Shown one piece after another: positions 1-12,912 of a stretch of DNA of 64,000 nucleotides; position 1 is the stretch's first letter, and the number at the start of each line of letters is the position of its first letter. The translations under genes and the position numbers were made by a program. This stretch comes from Argopecten irradians (taxonomy: Eukaryota; Mollusca; Bivalvia; Pectinida; Pectinidae). Below the pieces are notes generated by a model, which had not been told where the DNA came from, made no database searches, and saw only the letters and a program-made list of their open reading frames with translations. Location of the stretch: the NCBI RefSeq assembly GCF_041381155.1, contig NC_091143.1, positions 37,711,996 to 37,775,995 on the forward strand, written 5' to 3'.

Positions 1-420
1 TCGGGAACAATCATAAATAATTCATGAACGAAATTCATAAGTATTTTTCAATTATTCATGAATGTTTTTATGCAATTTATGAACTTAAAACTTCATGAAT
101 TATTTAGGAAAAAATCTTTCATGAACATTCATGAATCCTTTTATTCATGAATTACTGAACGTTCATGAAATTATTTTATTCATGAAATCATGAACATTCA
201 TGAACAACCCATTCTTGAAAATTCATAAAAAGTTCATGAATATTTTAAGAACATTTATTAACTTAATACCATCATGAATGATAATGAATGTTTATTCGTG
301 ATAATTCATGAGTTATTTATGAACTACAACTCGCAGCGGTATGCACAAACAATTCATAAATATTCATAAAAATTCATGAATATTCATTAACTTGAGTCGT
401 GTTCATGAAGTGTATTGAAT
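1..420. repeat. TTCATGAA-rich palindromic repeat block
   Basis: The first 420 bases are dominated by irregularly spaced copies of the self-complementary octamer TTCATGAA and near forms such as ATTCATGAACATTCATGAA and TTCATAAA. The copies lie at spacings of roughly 8 to 20 bases on both strands, because the motif is its own reverse complement. The block runs off the left edge of the window, so its full length is unknown. There is no open reading frame of note. It looks like a degenerate short-period satellite or the inside of an AT-rich transposon. No function is claimed. Confidence 0.7.
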
Positions 421-2504
421 GCAAGTAGGAGTCAGTGGCATCTGAATTTCATGAACTCTACTGGAGGTCCAGAATTGAAATTTTCTATCAAACCAACAAC
501 AATTCTATTGGAATCAAGTCAATATTTGATGAAACAAATTCTTATGACAATAGGTATAATCCAGAAATTAATACATAACATTTGAAGAGTTTAACATAAA
601 ATCATCAAAAGTTCACGATGTTTATTATACTTTCATTTTGCCACAGATAAGTGCTAACAAAATCTGTTTTTTAGTTATACGCATCAATCAATTTCATAAT
701 ACATTTCAAGTAAATTAGTATATGTCCAAACCTATAATGCGTCCCTTCCACACGCGAGCAGATTTAGCAGCCATTTTGGATTGTGACTGCTTTGGCGAGA
801 AATAAATATAGAAGTCATGTCACTCATGTGGTCATGTGACAAGTCATTTGACTTCAGTGAATATTCATTAAAATTCATCAAAATGATTGAGGTGAAAATG
901 ATGGCGTCTGTGAATTTTTTTTGCAGAGATGCAGCTTAATATAACAACCAATCAGCAATCGGTATTAATATAACTGCCAATGAGAGAGCGCCTTATATTT
1001 AGGCTCTACACAGGGTAACTACAGTGTATAAGAGGCCACATAAAGGGTGCACATATGTATACGTGACTTAAAACAGAAAAATACTAACTTTAATTATCAA
1101 TGATAATGGTATGTGTCGCTGCATTAAATAAACTATATGCATAGCTTGTATTAATACATGCTCTACATAAAACTCGACACAAATGTGTGAATTGAAAATG
1201 GCCATCTTATAAAGATGATAACATCTTATATTAGATGACGGTTTATTAAAACTAAACCATGTTATATGTGTAAAAATCACATGAAAGTTATTAATTGATA
1301 CATACAAAATAATGGAATGGTCATAACATCATAATAATAAATACTCCATATTCAATTAACACATACATTGTAACTGGAGACTCTAAAAATGACCATTCCA
1401 ATAAACATAGCTGTTCTCTTTTCAAATAGAGAACAATAAACCTAAGATAAAAAATCAACGTTTACAAATTATTACAAAATATTTTCCCTATTGTGGGGAT
1501 CCGTCAGAATTACGCCACAAGTGAAAATGCTGGCAATCTTGCACTTGCAAAAGAGTCAGCGTATTTACTGCCTCACATATGCACAGTATGAGGTTTGCAT
1601 AAAGTTTTCCTGAAATAAGCAGAAAATTTCATAGAATTTTTAAACACACCTAGCAAAATTGATTATTTACATCACTGTCAAGGTTATTTCAAGGGGGAAT
1701 CATGTACAAAAGAATGAAGTGAAACAAAGATGTCTGACAGTTTGATGGGTGCGCAGTTTCTATCTGGAAAGTTTGGATTTTAAACCTGTTTCAAAGATTT
1801 GAAAAAAAATCGATACTAGAATACAATGAAAGACCTGTTAAAATTCTAGGAGCTCCGTGGTAAGTTTTTTTTGTTGTTTTTGTTTTTTTTTCTGTTAAGC
1901 AGTCATTCCATAACCATAATTCACATTAATATTTTAATAAATGTAGAATAAAAACATTGCCTTAAAAAGGCGCCACTGATTAAGAAATCCAATTTTATTT
2001 CTCAATAATAGACAAATGTATGTATACAATCATGTTACTTCCACATGATCCCACCCCCACCATTTAACACTACAGCTGACGGTGACAGTCATATGTATCC
2101 AAAAGCTTCTTGTGGTTTGTAACATCAAACCGTCTATATTATTATTGTTTAAGAAAAGAAGGGATTTTATAACGACCCAACAAAGAGCTTGCTCAAATGT
2201 TCAAAGATTCGAAGTCATTGTTTTAGACAATTTGAATTCCAAAATATGGAGAAGGTGAGTATTGAAAATATCATCATCTGCACAGAGACACCTTAATATA
2301 ATGAATATAATTCAATTTTGCTTGTTACGAGAATTTTCACTGGCTTAAAAATTTAATCTATCAGCCCAAAAAGGAAAAAATGGTGTCGTCGTTTGTAACG
2401 CTGTTTCTGATTGGCTGAGATGACGGCGTAGTGATTTCATAGACAAACGAGTCCCAAAATAAATTTTGAATATTGAAGAGATCATCTTCAGTAAATTGAA
2501 TTAT
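421..2504. other. Gene-free AT-rich stretch
   Basis: I found no coding exon, RNA gene or clear mobile element here. A 79-residue open frame at 1068-1307 on the minus strand has no family resemblance and AT-driven composition, so it was not called. Confidence 0.5.
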
Positions 2505-2655
2505 AAGGATTAATTTGAATAGATTTTCATGTTATGGAGATATAACACAAACATCTGAGTGTACTCTCATCATAAACGCTTCGCGGTTTATTTAGAGTAC
2601 ACTCAGATCTTTGTGTTATATCTCCATAACATAAAAAATATTCAAGTTAATCCTT
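2505..2655. mobile_element. Palindromic MITE or hairpin
   Basis: Two inverted arms, 2505-2567 and 2594-2655, share the core GTTATGGAGATATAACACAA and the segment GAGTGTACTCT. They are separated by about 26 bases containing AACGCTTCGCGGTTT. The arms are about 62 bases with a few mismatches. This is the layout of a fold-back MITE. Terminal target duplications were not resolved and no transposase is present. Confidence 0.65.
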
Positions 2656-2701
2656 AAATATAAACAATAATAATGGACCTACGACAGAACCTTATGAATT
2701 A

Positions 2702-3034
2702 TCATCCTCGATGCTCCAGGGGTTACTATACCTGACGTAATAGCCACTCCTGGACACTCTGATAGTAAATCTGAAAGTATTCAGGACAAAACAATCTGAT
2801 CCAATCACAGGCCTGCAGAGACTTCATTTGAAGACTACAGAGAGTGTGTGTGTGTGTATGACACCCATCTCCAAATCACATAGTAAACCAAAGTTCACCG
2901 TTATACGATTCTTTCGATATTCATCAAAGGACTAAATTATCTGTTCTGTTCTGTTGCCTCCAGTTTTACTATGAGATAGTCTAGGGATGGATATGACGTC
3001 AAGTATAGTAACCCCTGGAGTATCGAGTATGATG
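2702..3034. mobile_element. MITE family A, copy 1
   Basis: This is a 333-bp inverted-repeat element. The left end reads TCATCCTCGATGCTCCAGGG and the right end is its near reverse complement, ending in CCCTGGAGTATCGAGTATGATG. The inside contains a segment around ACCAATCACAGG followed by TTTGAAGACTACAG, and then CATCAAAGGACTAAATT with CTGTTCTGTTCTGTTG. The same ends and the same inner segments recur at 25445-26014. Two separated copies with shared ends support a real non-autonomous DNA transposon family. The superfamily is not assigned. Confidence 0.75.
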
Positions 3035-4339
3035 GAACTCCAGCATCAGTAGCATCTAATCTCGAAAAAAAGACTTATTTACACAAACTTTGTGTTTCTT
3101 TCGGTGTAAAAAGGTCTTTAACCAAGTTGATAATTGAAAGTTTGAGTTCAAGATTAGAATATTCTATTTAAATATGGAAATTCGTGTGCAAGTCCTTCTG
3201 TGAAAGGAACATAATGTTATTTTTATGTCTATTGAATACATTTTTTATGAGAAAAAAAAATGAAAAAAGCTGATAATTCACCTTACATACCATAGGACAT
3301 AACGACATTTCTGTTTAAAAAGAACATGTTCAAAGATCTTGCCAACATTTAAAAAAAACCGATTGGGCGATTACTTGCAGGAGAATGCCAAGAAAGGTTA
3401 CGGGCAATAATTTTAGGGATAATAGATATTACTTTTTTTAATATAGATGTAACTACTGCCATTATCTAGAGTTGTGATAGATACTGGGAGACGGTGAAAT
3501 ATCTAAATATCTAAATGTATCTCTAGTGGTTTATAAAAAATAGTTAGTCTTCAGCATATGGTAGCTATTTTCATCAAGTTCTTAGTTTGCCAATGCAGTC
3601 TATTCAAACCCAGACTCTACACCAGTATTTATTTCTTCATTGACATTATCTATAACATAAAGAAACATATCAAACCTAGTACCGGGTTGAATGGGTCTAT
3701 ATTCACAGAAAAACGATGCGTGTTAGAGATAAATATTACTAATAAAATATTAGAGACATTTGTTTATAGCGATTTCATATTAATAAAACACTAAATGAGC
3801 AAGATATTGCAAAGCAAATGTTAAGCCTTATAACATCATGGATGTCTGAAGGACCATGCAAAACAACATGTGGAAGTTAATTACATGTGGTTTAACTGAA
3901 TATATCTAATTATTTTTATTCACCACTAAGAAGTGATATAGGCAAACAGAATAGCACTAGGTTAAACTGGAGCGATACCTTAAACTCACGTTACATCATT
4001 TGTGTTCAAACTGTTGGAACTTTGTACCATTGGGATCTTAGAATATAAGGTGACCACCATTCAATCAAAGCTAAATCACACCTATTCCGTGTTTAAAAAG
4101 GAGAGGGGTAAAGTTTCGAATACAAAATTATAACATTATCATTGATTTTTAAAATCAACTCCAACCCATTATCACATCTCACTCGAACATTCCAATGCAT
4201 GGTCGCCTTGGGCCATTTTAATGGACAGCACATGATCACGAGTTGTTATGAGATAAAATAGTTTTTGCCATGGATATAAAAGGAGGTGTAGAAAAAACTG
4301 AATTTCCATTTTATCATAACCGACTTCTTTCTAAAAAAA
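3035..4339. other. No gene seen
   Basis: AT-rich sequence without a recognisable exon or repeat. The 78-residue open frame at 3558-3794 on the plus strand has no family resemblance. Confidence 0.45.
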
Positions 4340-4930
4340 CGTGGAATCTGGTACATCTTAAACTTTATGAAATAACGGCTCTCGAACGGTGAATATTACA
4401 TTAAATGCTGCTGGTAAATTAAATTCTGACCCCCTATTGTGATCATTTGAGAGATTTTTCAGGATGTCTCTGTAACAAAGGTAATGAAACAGCTGAGCAT
4501 TATTTATTTTTATGTCCATCAGTAAGTGAACTCGGAGAAACACTCAGAATTAAAGTGAGTAATACTATAACTCCCTACCAAAATCATGTTACATGGTTGT
4601 CAAGATTGCAATGAAGAAACAAAATTTAAATTTATCAAAATTGTGTATATCAGAAGATTTGTCTATATATTTTCTACAATTATTAATGGGATGGGGAGAT
4701 ATAAATATTTAATATATTTTATTGAAATATATATGATTTTTATTGTATTATTTGTTTGGAGATGGCTGAAATAGGCTTTGCTTGATACCATACCCATTTG
4801 CTCTTTTGTTGGTTGAAATCGATATCATTACCGACCGAGAAATCCTTGGGATTTGAACCATGAACATATTGTGTTTGTAGTCACCTTTCCCCTTAATCAA
4901 TGAAAAGTAGGACGTTAAATTGATTTTTGG
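4340..4930 (+). mobile_element. LINE 3' end remnant
   Basis: On the plus strand, around 4450-4570, one frame reads GCLCNKGNETAEHYLFLCPS. This matches the cysteine/histidine motif (C-x-C ... ETAEH ... CP) found at the C-terminus of many APE-type LINE ORF2 proteins. The surrounding sequence holds several stops, so this is a decayed C-terminal fragment followed by AT-rich tail sequence. The outer limits are approximate. The clade cannot be assigned from so little. Confidence 0.5.
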
Positions 4931-5364
4931 GCCGTGGCTAGTACATGTATATAGTGTGTTCCTGCTGACTATTTGACGGTGTGTTTCATTAGGATGGCAT
5001 TATCGGTGGATATTTCTAGATTCAACATACGTTCTTTTGTTAATGTGTATAAATCTGTGGTTACAAAAATGCATTAATTAAAAAAGATGAGTATTGATAA
5101 GGGCCGTTTTACGTCCAATTCGTAATAATAATATATTGCTTGAGATTTTGAACACCCGATTATGTTCTGTGCTCATGATTATTTCAGAAGTGAATAGGTA
5201 GGTTAAATTTGAACAAGTCACTGTGAATGACTTTCAGTTCAGCTAATGAAAATCGATATAAGTAGGTAATTTGATCTATTTTAGCATTAGAAACTTAAAG
5301 ATGTTCCATTAACGCCATTCATTATCTGAACAATAACTGACGTTTCATCGTGTATATATCCCCA
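4931..5364. other. No gene seen
   Basis: Short AT-rich interval between two retroelement remnants. Nothing was recognised in it. Confidence 0.4.
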
Positions 5365-6765
5365 CAGAGGAACACGCCAAACTGGTCAATGAAACCTTAG
5401 ATTAGATAGGATCCTAGACCGAGGAGATATTGACGAAGACACAGCGAGCTTTTTACGACCAGAGAACGCTCATGCAGGCAAATTTTATCTCCTCCCCAAA
5501 ATCCACAAACCTGGCAACCCGGGCAGTCCAATCATCAACTCTATAGGCCACCCTACCGAAGAGATATCTAAGTATATTGATTTCCATTTACGCCCCATTG
5601 TTAAAAATCTACAATCATCTTATCTAAAAGATACTACTGATTACTTGAATAAAATGCCTTGCCACGACACTGTTAGTTCCGATGGATGTTGTCTCTCTCT
5701 ACACCAACACATCCCGCACGCGGACGGCATTGCTGCCTGTCGTGCGGCATGGGACAGACGTGTGTCAAACCATCCGTCGACCCGGAGTTCAGAAGTTCCC
5801 TTAAGCTTGTCCTCACCCTTAACAACTTCAAGTTTAATGACGACAACTACTTTTAAATCAGTGGTACAGCTATGGGTTCCAAGATGGCTCCTTCGTATGC
5901 CAATGTTTTCATGGGACACCTTGAATCTGCAATCGTAACATCAGCCCCAATCAAACCTTTCAGCTGGCTCAGATTTATTGACGATATTGAAATCAAATGG
6001 ACCTCAAACCGATAGTCTCTCGGTGAATTTATTGAACATGCCAACACATTCTACAATATCATCAAATTCACTGCCAATATATTTCTAGACACTAGATCCA
6101 CCTTAGTTGAAGGGGCCTTTAGTACAGTACTGACTTGTTTTCCAAACCTACTGATTTTCATCTATACCTCCGTCCCACCAGTTGTCATCCCTCGCATACC
6201 ACCATTTTGAAGTATTCCATATTCACAATCTTTACGAATCCGTCGAATAGTGTCCGATAATCCCACTTTCGAACGCCGGTGCGAAGAGATGAAATGCCAC
6301 CTTCTCTCTAGAGGATACAAATTGCATCTGATCGACCAAGACATCGACAAGGTCCGCACCCGAGATAGAGCCAATCTCCTCATATACCAAACCAGAACTG
6401 CCACTCAACGTGTTCCCTGTGTGGTAACATTCCATCCTAACTTCGAGTACCACATCTCCCTTCTATCCTTAGGAACCACTGGAAAATCATTGAGTCATCA
6501 ATCAAACTTATGCGTATTTTCCCAGAGCCAACGCTACTAGCCTACCGCAGACCAAAATATATAAAGACCTTATAGTGAGTAGCAAACTTCCTCCTCTTGC
6601 TCCTACTGCACAAACGGGTTCATTCCAGACATGCACCAAACAGCATCCACAGACACACTTGAATGTGCTATCAACAACAGAGCATATAACATCCGACAGA
6701 ACCTGACGTGCAAATCCAGCAATGTCATCTACCTCCTCTGGTGTTAAGTAAGTCATTTTACTTTT
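5365..6765 (+). mobile_element. Penelope-like retroelement remnant (RT plus start of GIY-YIG)
   Basis: Plus-strand frames give peptides typical of the Penelope-like reverse transcriptase. In order they are GKFYLLPKIHKPGNPGSPI (about 5470-5530), SKYIDFHLRPIV and SYLKDTTDYLNKM (about 5570-5655), [37 protein letters not shown] (about 5860-5920) and FIDDI, the catalytic aspartate box (about 5970). Further on are NPTFERRC and SRGY of the thumb, then a cysteine-flanked segment (about 6655-6750) where the endonuclease domain would begin. It is truncated before the GIY-YIG core. The frame is broken in several places, so the copy is inactive. It is not a host gene, and the overlapping open frames on the other strand are shadows. 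A second Penelope-like fragment lies at 48921-49767. Confidence 0.88.
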
Positions 6766-7284
6766 GTAACTGGAGAAAAATACTAGTCTTATCCTCCTTA
6801 TGATACAGAAACCATACCATTCGTCAAAGGTGTACTGATATTACTGAAATAATTTGTCTACCATCTGGTAGTTTAATATTGATGTTAAAATTGCATATGG
6901 ATCCTGGGGTGACAAGCTTAAGATGGATACATCCTAGAGTCATATGGACACATAAATTAGGTCATAGTTAAATAATGGTCTCGTTTGCCAACTGCTTCAA
7001 CTTCCAATTTAGAATTGGTTAATTACCAATATAAACACAGCTTCTAGTGCATTATCATACCAATTGTTCTCGTGTCTGATAAGTCAGTGGCTAAAAGCCT
7101 TTTGAAAAATGGCGCAATATATTAGAAATAACAGACTGTAATTCATAAATTTGACTCTAGGAGAAAATACATCAATAAATCAAACACGAAGAATGACCTT
7201 AATTTTCTGATTGAAAGTAGCAGCTGTATACATAACTCAAAGGGGAATACAAAATCTTCCGGTGGTATGAGATCCAAAGGTAGG
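6766..7284. other. No gene seen
   Basis: AT-rich sequence with no recognisable coding or repeat content. Confidence 0.4.
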
Positions 7285-7520
7285 CAATCGGGTGGTGTAG
7301 TGGTTAAGCCGCTCGTCTTTCACCTAGCCTGTCGGGGTTCGATCCCCGTCACGGACGTGAAAAGGTAAGGTCACCTACCTGATCACGTGGATTTTCTTAG
7401 GGTACTCCGATTTCCTCACACTCTAAGAGCCATCGCGTGCTTACCTTCGGGCTATCGAAAGTGATTTGCATAAGTTATATAACTTATTTCTAAATCGATG
7501 TTAAATAAATAACTTTTTTA
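7285..7520 (+). mobile_element. tRNA-derived SINE
   Basis: The head resembles a tRNA gene. The A box GGTGTAGTGGTTAAGCC lies at about 7293-7309 and the B box GGTTCGATCCC at 7336-7346. The body then follows, with the conserved core CACGTGGATTTTCTTAGGGT followed by ACTCCGATTTCCTC. The 3' end carries AAATCGATGTTAAATAAATA. The intact pol III boxes show the tRNA origin. The head does not fold into a full cloverleaf and continues into the SINE body, so it is not annotated as a tRNA gene. The element is related in its core, but not its tail, to the minus-strand SINE at 27744-27970. Confidence 0.85.
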
Positions 7521-8731
7521 AACCTATGCAATTGTTTATATAGGAAACCTGTCATAACCTGGAATTTTGCTACAGACACGCTCAGAATTAAAATGTTTTC
7601 CACGCCAATTTTCTGTTGACGTTAGCACTGCCTCCCAATAAAAAAGTCATGAATTGACACCAAAATAAAATAATATGAGTAAGGTGCTCTATAAGTAATC
7701 CATTGAGTTTTTGGGCTTGGTTCTTACCTTATCAATTTAACGATAGGAATAGTTAGAAAATTACATTGCGTGCGCCCTATACCTACAGTACAATGTAAAT
7801 GGTTATGACTGGGTGTTATAGACAAATTAAATGTTAGGATTCCATCAAACATTACGCCGATAGACTTTCCTCTGAATCTTAGAAGGAAATGTAAAGATAT
7901 TTATTTCGAATGCTCCAATAAATACGGGGCGATAGGGAGTAATAACATCGCATTTGTGACGAAACCAATATTTGCTATACAAACGTCACATCTTATTGAC
8001 AAAGTCTTAGATTTGTATCTGCCCCGTCGGTGGCTAAACTGCCGTCGGGGAAATAGCTAAAGGAATTAGAAAAAATAATACACCAATATTTCACATTCTT
8101 GCCTTCAGAAGAAAGTCCATTGACCTCCAATTATAAGCCAAACAGGGTCAAGGATTGTCTCCTTAACAGACATGAGCAGGTGGAACAGTGAGAATAAACA
8201 AACTGATATATAAATATCAAATAATTATGACGATATTAAAACACCGTATATACAACAACACGTCCAAAACTATCTACGGATGATTTTATTGCATTTCTCG
8301 GAATCATAACACAGAATGTAAGGATCAATATACATCGGAGGAAAACAGAAAATATGTAAGTGTTTATTGTACCTCGGGCCTTGTAATATAATTTCTTTCA
8401 TACCTACGGGTGTAATACTGGCTTGTCTAGGGCAATACACACATGTTGCCTGAGGCTGTATTGCATGGCTACCCATGCAATAAAGCATCTTGACGTCACG
8501 GCGTCAACAAAATTACTACTTCTTCTGTAAAATTTTCACATTTTTTTCACAAACTTGACTGGTTTTACGATTAAAGATGCAAACAACGAAATTTGTGTCG
8601 AAAATATCACGTAATTTTTCATATATGGAAAATTGACTTGCAGTCGTGGTTTTCTTCGAATCTATTTCAAAATGGCGGGATATCATAGTTGTAAAATTGC
8701 AATAAAACGCCGAGGTATGAAAGAAAAATAA
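7521..8731. other. No gene seen
   Basis: AT-rich sequence. The open frames at 8270-8488 and 8516-8806 on the minus strand show no domain, and the second overlaps a fold-back element. Confidence 0.45.
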
Positions 8732-8877
8732 TCTTTCATAAGTGGATATGAAAAGATAGGGATATTCTACCCTCTGGATCACAAAATGTTGCAAAACCCT
8801 CGGCAAGTCTCGGGTTTTACTACATTTTATGACCCTTGGGTAGAATATCCCTATCCTTCATATCCACATATGAAAGA
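8732..8877. mobile_element. Fold-back MITE
   Basis: The left arm (8732-8799) and right arm (8812-8877) are inverted copies sharing GATAGGGATATTCTACCC and the outer TCTTTCATAAGTGGATATGA. A 12-base loop contains CGGCAAGTC. The arms differ by scattered substitutions and small gaps. No transposase is present. Confidence 0.7.
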
Positions 8878-10049
8878 GTCTTATAGACTTCCATAATACA
8901 TTTTTTCAGACAATACATACAAACTATTATCAAAATAAAACCTTTAAATCCAAAATCTGAAAACGCAAGAGTTAATATCACAGAATGAGTATTTACTCCG
9001 CTTTTTGTCAAAATTTCCGATTTTTTGTCCTTTGGCTAGCACTAATGCTTGTACAGATCCATTTTCAAACAAATCCCGGATGCATAGTGTTACAACCAAT
9101 AAAGCATACTAATGGGTTATATCTGGAAAGATAACAAGGGACGCCGAATCGCAAAGAGAGATTTAATTGATGATGGAAGACATATAACAAGGTAGCACTT
9201 ACATTCTTCGCAATATATTTCACGTGGTAGAGAAATTTAAATGGGGATGTAGCCACGAGGAGAACATTTGCGAACGCAGAAGGATGGGGTTGTCGAATGG
9301 AACAATACTCCAACTTTGAGTTACCATCTTAAATTCAGAATTGTCAGAATCATAGAACATTGAATTTTTCGCTGATGTTTCATGCTTTTCCAAAATTTGT
9401 CGAAGTAATGCATTTTCCACAACCCCGAAATCAGATCCGTTAAGAGCATTTCATTTCCGTAAGAGAACAGACATGCAATTATGTCTCTGTTTTGTATTAA
9501 GGCCAAAAAGCAATCAAAATTCCAAAATATAATCATTTGCCGCTTATTTGAATTTTGATCGCATATAATTCTTAGTATCCGAAGAGGGAACGGCAAGTTT
9601 AAATTCTAAAGAAATGCAGAGGCCTGTAGCATTATCAATTTGTTGTATTCAACCTAGCAGTTGTTTTAAACGCGTAAAGATTATATTTTAGATTTCAAAC
9701 GAGTATGGATGGGCTATGAGTAGCAATTACACTTAACAAAAGAGAGTATGCGGGGTGATAAGATCAATCCAATCTATTTAAAATCAGACTTGTAATTCCG
9801 TTCCACCCGCTACGTAAACGCGCTAATTCAAGGTCTAACAACACCCCGTTCGGGCCGCAGTGTGCTAGTGGCTCCGAAGAACAAAGTAAGACTCAGGAGA
9901 AGTTTACTACCTCCAGTGTGCGTGCAGATTGTCCAACTGTTGACGGGACGGGGAGAGCTCTGATAAAAATGGTCTCGGAATACGGCATGGATCTCCACCA
10001 GTGGGAACACACATGAGACAACGTTAAAATTTCCACTCCTGTGCGGCAT
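8878..10049. other. No gene seen
   Basis: Several overlapping minus-strand open frames of 60-90 residues (9065-9596, 9828-10094) have no recognisable domain and biased composition. None was called. Confidence 0.45.
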
Positions 10050-10174
10050 TAGGCCATGGGCTAGGAGGGTCCCACATGCACCCCCCCCCCCCAAACCTCC
10101 GAACCAATATTTTTCTTAACCCTTATGACCCACTGATCACAAATCAAAATGTTAACATTGCATAAGTTGGGATG

Positions 10175-10211
10175 AACTTCCGGTTATGACGTCATCAAGA
10201 TGGCCGCCATC
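10175..10211 (-). promoter_or_regulatory. ETS/CRE/YY1-like cluster, copy 1
   Basis: Within 37 bases stand ACTTCCGGT (ETS-type GGAA core on the minus strand), TGACGTCA (a perfect CRE/ATF palindrome) and GATGGCCGCCATC, whose minus strand carries ATGGCGGCC, close to the YY1 core. Motif identity is seen directly. Any promoter activity is inference. Confidence 0.45.
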
Positions 10212-10536
10212 TCAAATTTCACTAAAAAATGAAAAATAGTCATAACATTGCCATTTTTCAACCGAAGTAGACAAATGAGGTATCAAAATGACCACAATAG
10301 AACACTTAAAACATATCAGGACCAAATAACCAAATATATGTAGCGATTTTTACGCAGGAAGTGAAAAAATAGGATTTTAAGCTCAAAAATGGTAATTTTT
10401 TAGTAAATTTTTCATATTTTGCTTGACGCAACAAAAACGTTTTCCAACCGCAAACCATTATTTCTAGTTAGTTTTTTGTCCACTTATAAATCAGTTTAAA
10501 CAAAAACAAGAAAAAAAACAATGTTAACATTGTATC

Positions 10537-10572
10537 AGTTCCGGTTATGACGTCATCAAGATGGCCGCCATC
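10537..10572 (-). promoter_or_regulatory. ETS/CRE/YY1-like cluster, copy 2
   Basis: Second copy, in the inner subunit of the left arm: GTTCCGGTTATGACGTCATC followed by AAGATGGCCGCCATC. The ETS core is kept, the flanking base differs from copy 1, and the CRE is intact. Confidence 0.45.
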
Positions 10573-11204
10573 ACGAACTTCACTAAAAATGAAAAATATT
10601 CATACCATTGACATTTTTCAACTGAAGTAGACAAATGAGGTATCAAAATGACCACAATAGAACAACAAGTACATATCAGGACCAAAACATCCAATATATG
10701 TAGCAATTTGTACGTAGGAAATGAAAAAAATAAGATTTTAAACTCAAAAATGGTAATTTTTCAGCAAATTTTTCATATTTGTCTTCATGCAGCAAAAATG
10801 TTTCCCAACAACAAATCATTATTCGTAATCACTTATTTGATCTCTTATCAATCAATAAATCAATGAAAACACCAACAAAAATTAAAATATATAGAAATGC
10901 AAAAGATAATTATTGTTATACCATCATTAGGTTTACAAAACATCACCAGGTGCGTATAATGGGCATATGCTATTTTTCGAACTCGAAACCGCTGACGCTG
11001 ACCATCGTCTCAAAAATAATTATTACAGCACAACACCTACTGATAGAGTAACAAATGTAACCTATATTAGCCTGTGTTTCTGTTTATATCATGTCCAGAA
11101 CGTTTGTGTCTTTGAAAATGAGAACATTCATTATTTATTTCCTATGCATAGCATAGGCAAAATGTTAGATGGTTACTACAGTGTCACATATTTCTTTCAC
11201 TGGT

Positions 11205-12149
11205 TCTTAATGATAACCATTATCATTGTACGTGCTTTCTCGCCTCACTGCTCCATCCACTGAAGAGACTCAGCATGTCTGGTAGCTGGTAGTCCAAATT
11301 ATCAGAATAATCGAGATATCAGTATCAAATTCGTCGAAAGCCATAGCGTTGTCTTCAATGTCGATGAGCTGATGTGACAGTACATTACCAATGTTGTTCT
11401 AGCCTGTCATCTTTCATAACCCATCCTTGGCCAGTTCATATCAGGAACAATAGGTTCAGAGATGTGGGATCTCCCTCAGATTCTAACATATCGTATATAC
11501 TGTTCCAGACTTCTTCGGCATAATGGAAACTACACCAGATCCACATTATTCGAATGGTGGAATTGGTTCTCCTTAGCACATAGCTCCATAATTTGTATGA
11601 AGTACCATTCATTAATCTAGTGGACCCTCGTGCGCCCATAAATGGCACAGGTGATATTATCGAGGTCATTAATGAGGCCATTAATGTTAAATGTTTTTCA
11701 TTGGTCTGACTTTTCCCACTCCCTTGAAGGTGCTGGTTGTGTCACATCTGGTGTATGCGTAAAGAGACCATTGAAGACTCTCCAGAAATAAAATTTTCTA
11801 CAGTGCTTTTCAGACTTGGCAAATAGTGGAACTTCACTGCAGACCTCATTTATGACCTCAAAGAATCCACCTGTGCCATCTATGGTCACTGAAGGTTCAC
11901 AAGAATGAGGAATTGTGCTTCATACGAAATAAGGAGAACCAGCTCAAACCTTCGCAGAATGTGGATCTGATAGTCTGGAACATCATATACGATATTTGAA
12001 TCACTAGGTTGGAAACAGGAAGAGCTCCTACATCCCTGACACTGATGTTTCTTATGTTAACTCTGGCCATGGACGGTTGACAAGCTACAACCACGATGGC
12101 AACCCGGTAATGTAATGTCACATCGGCTCATCGCTATCGAAGACAAAGA
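11205..12149 (-). pseudogene. Unrecognised decayed interior of the 3.4 kb element
   Basis: Minus-strand open frames at 11436-11681, 11698-11889 and 11897-12121 are adjacent and lie in different frames, which suggests one decayed coding region. I could not match the peptides (for example VLRRTNSTIRIMWIWCSF) to any transposase or host family, and no catalytic triad is visible. The arms' inverted symmetry does not extend into this part. It could be a captured host fragment or a degraded transposase. Confidence 0.3.
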
Positions 12150-12912
12150 ACTAGTGAAAGAAATATGTGACACTGTTAAGTAACCATATGACATTTCCTG
12201 ACGTTATACACAGGAAATAACACTGGATGTGCTCATTCTAAAAGGCACAAAACGTTTCGGAAAGTGTCATGGTATTTGCGGTATGACAGAATTACCTCAG
12301 TTTTAATTTGATACCATATAGCTATTAGTTGGCATTTTGCTGTAATAATTCAGTTTGAGACGCTACTAGTGTACAACATTTCGAACATGAAAGTGAATTA
12401 TTTTGAAGTCCCACTTAGATATTCAGCCAACCCAAAATTCTTTGTTAAGATTTAAATTTTCACTATTATATTCAGGAAATTCTAAGACACCAGGAAACTG
12501 TAGTCTCGACGGTTTGGGAACAAAACACTATCATATGACCTGTATACGCAAACGGTGATGCTTTGTAAACCAAATGATGGTATAACAATAATTCTCTTTT
12601 GCATTTCTATATATTTTGTTGTTGGTTTTTACTGATTGACAAGAGATCAAATAACTGATTACGATCAATAATAATTGTTGGGAAATATTTTTGCTGCATG
12701 AAGACAAATATGAAAAATTTGCTGAAAAATTACCATTTTTGAACTTAAAATCTTATTTTTTCATTTCCTACGTACAAATCGCTACATATATTGGATGATT
12801 TGGTCCTGATATGTATTTGTTGTTCTATTGTGGTCATTTTGATACCTCATTTGTCTACTTCAGTTGAAAAATGTCAATGTTATGAATATTTTTCATTTTT
12901 TAGTGAAATTCG

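Larger units (their letters stand above)
10050..11204 (+). repeat. Left inverted arm of the 3.4 kb element
   Basis: Inverted partner of 12150-13440. It contains two tandem copies of a subunit of about 370 bases, starting near 10150 and near 10520. Each opens with ATGTTAACATTG, then an ETS/CRE/YY1-like cluster, then ACAAATGAGGTATCAAAATG, then a run ending in AAAATGGTAATTTTT. The second subunit is diverged from the first. Confidence 0.8.

Noticed and set aside
5641-6756. Short proteins on both strands
   Set aside because: Shadow and partial frames of the Penelope-like element at 5365-6765.
7285-7360. tRNA gene on the plus strand
   Set aside because: A and B boxes are present, but the segment continues into a SINE body and tail and no full cloverleaf is evident.
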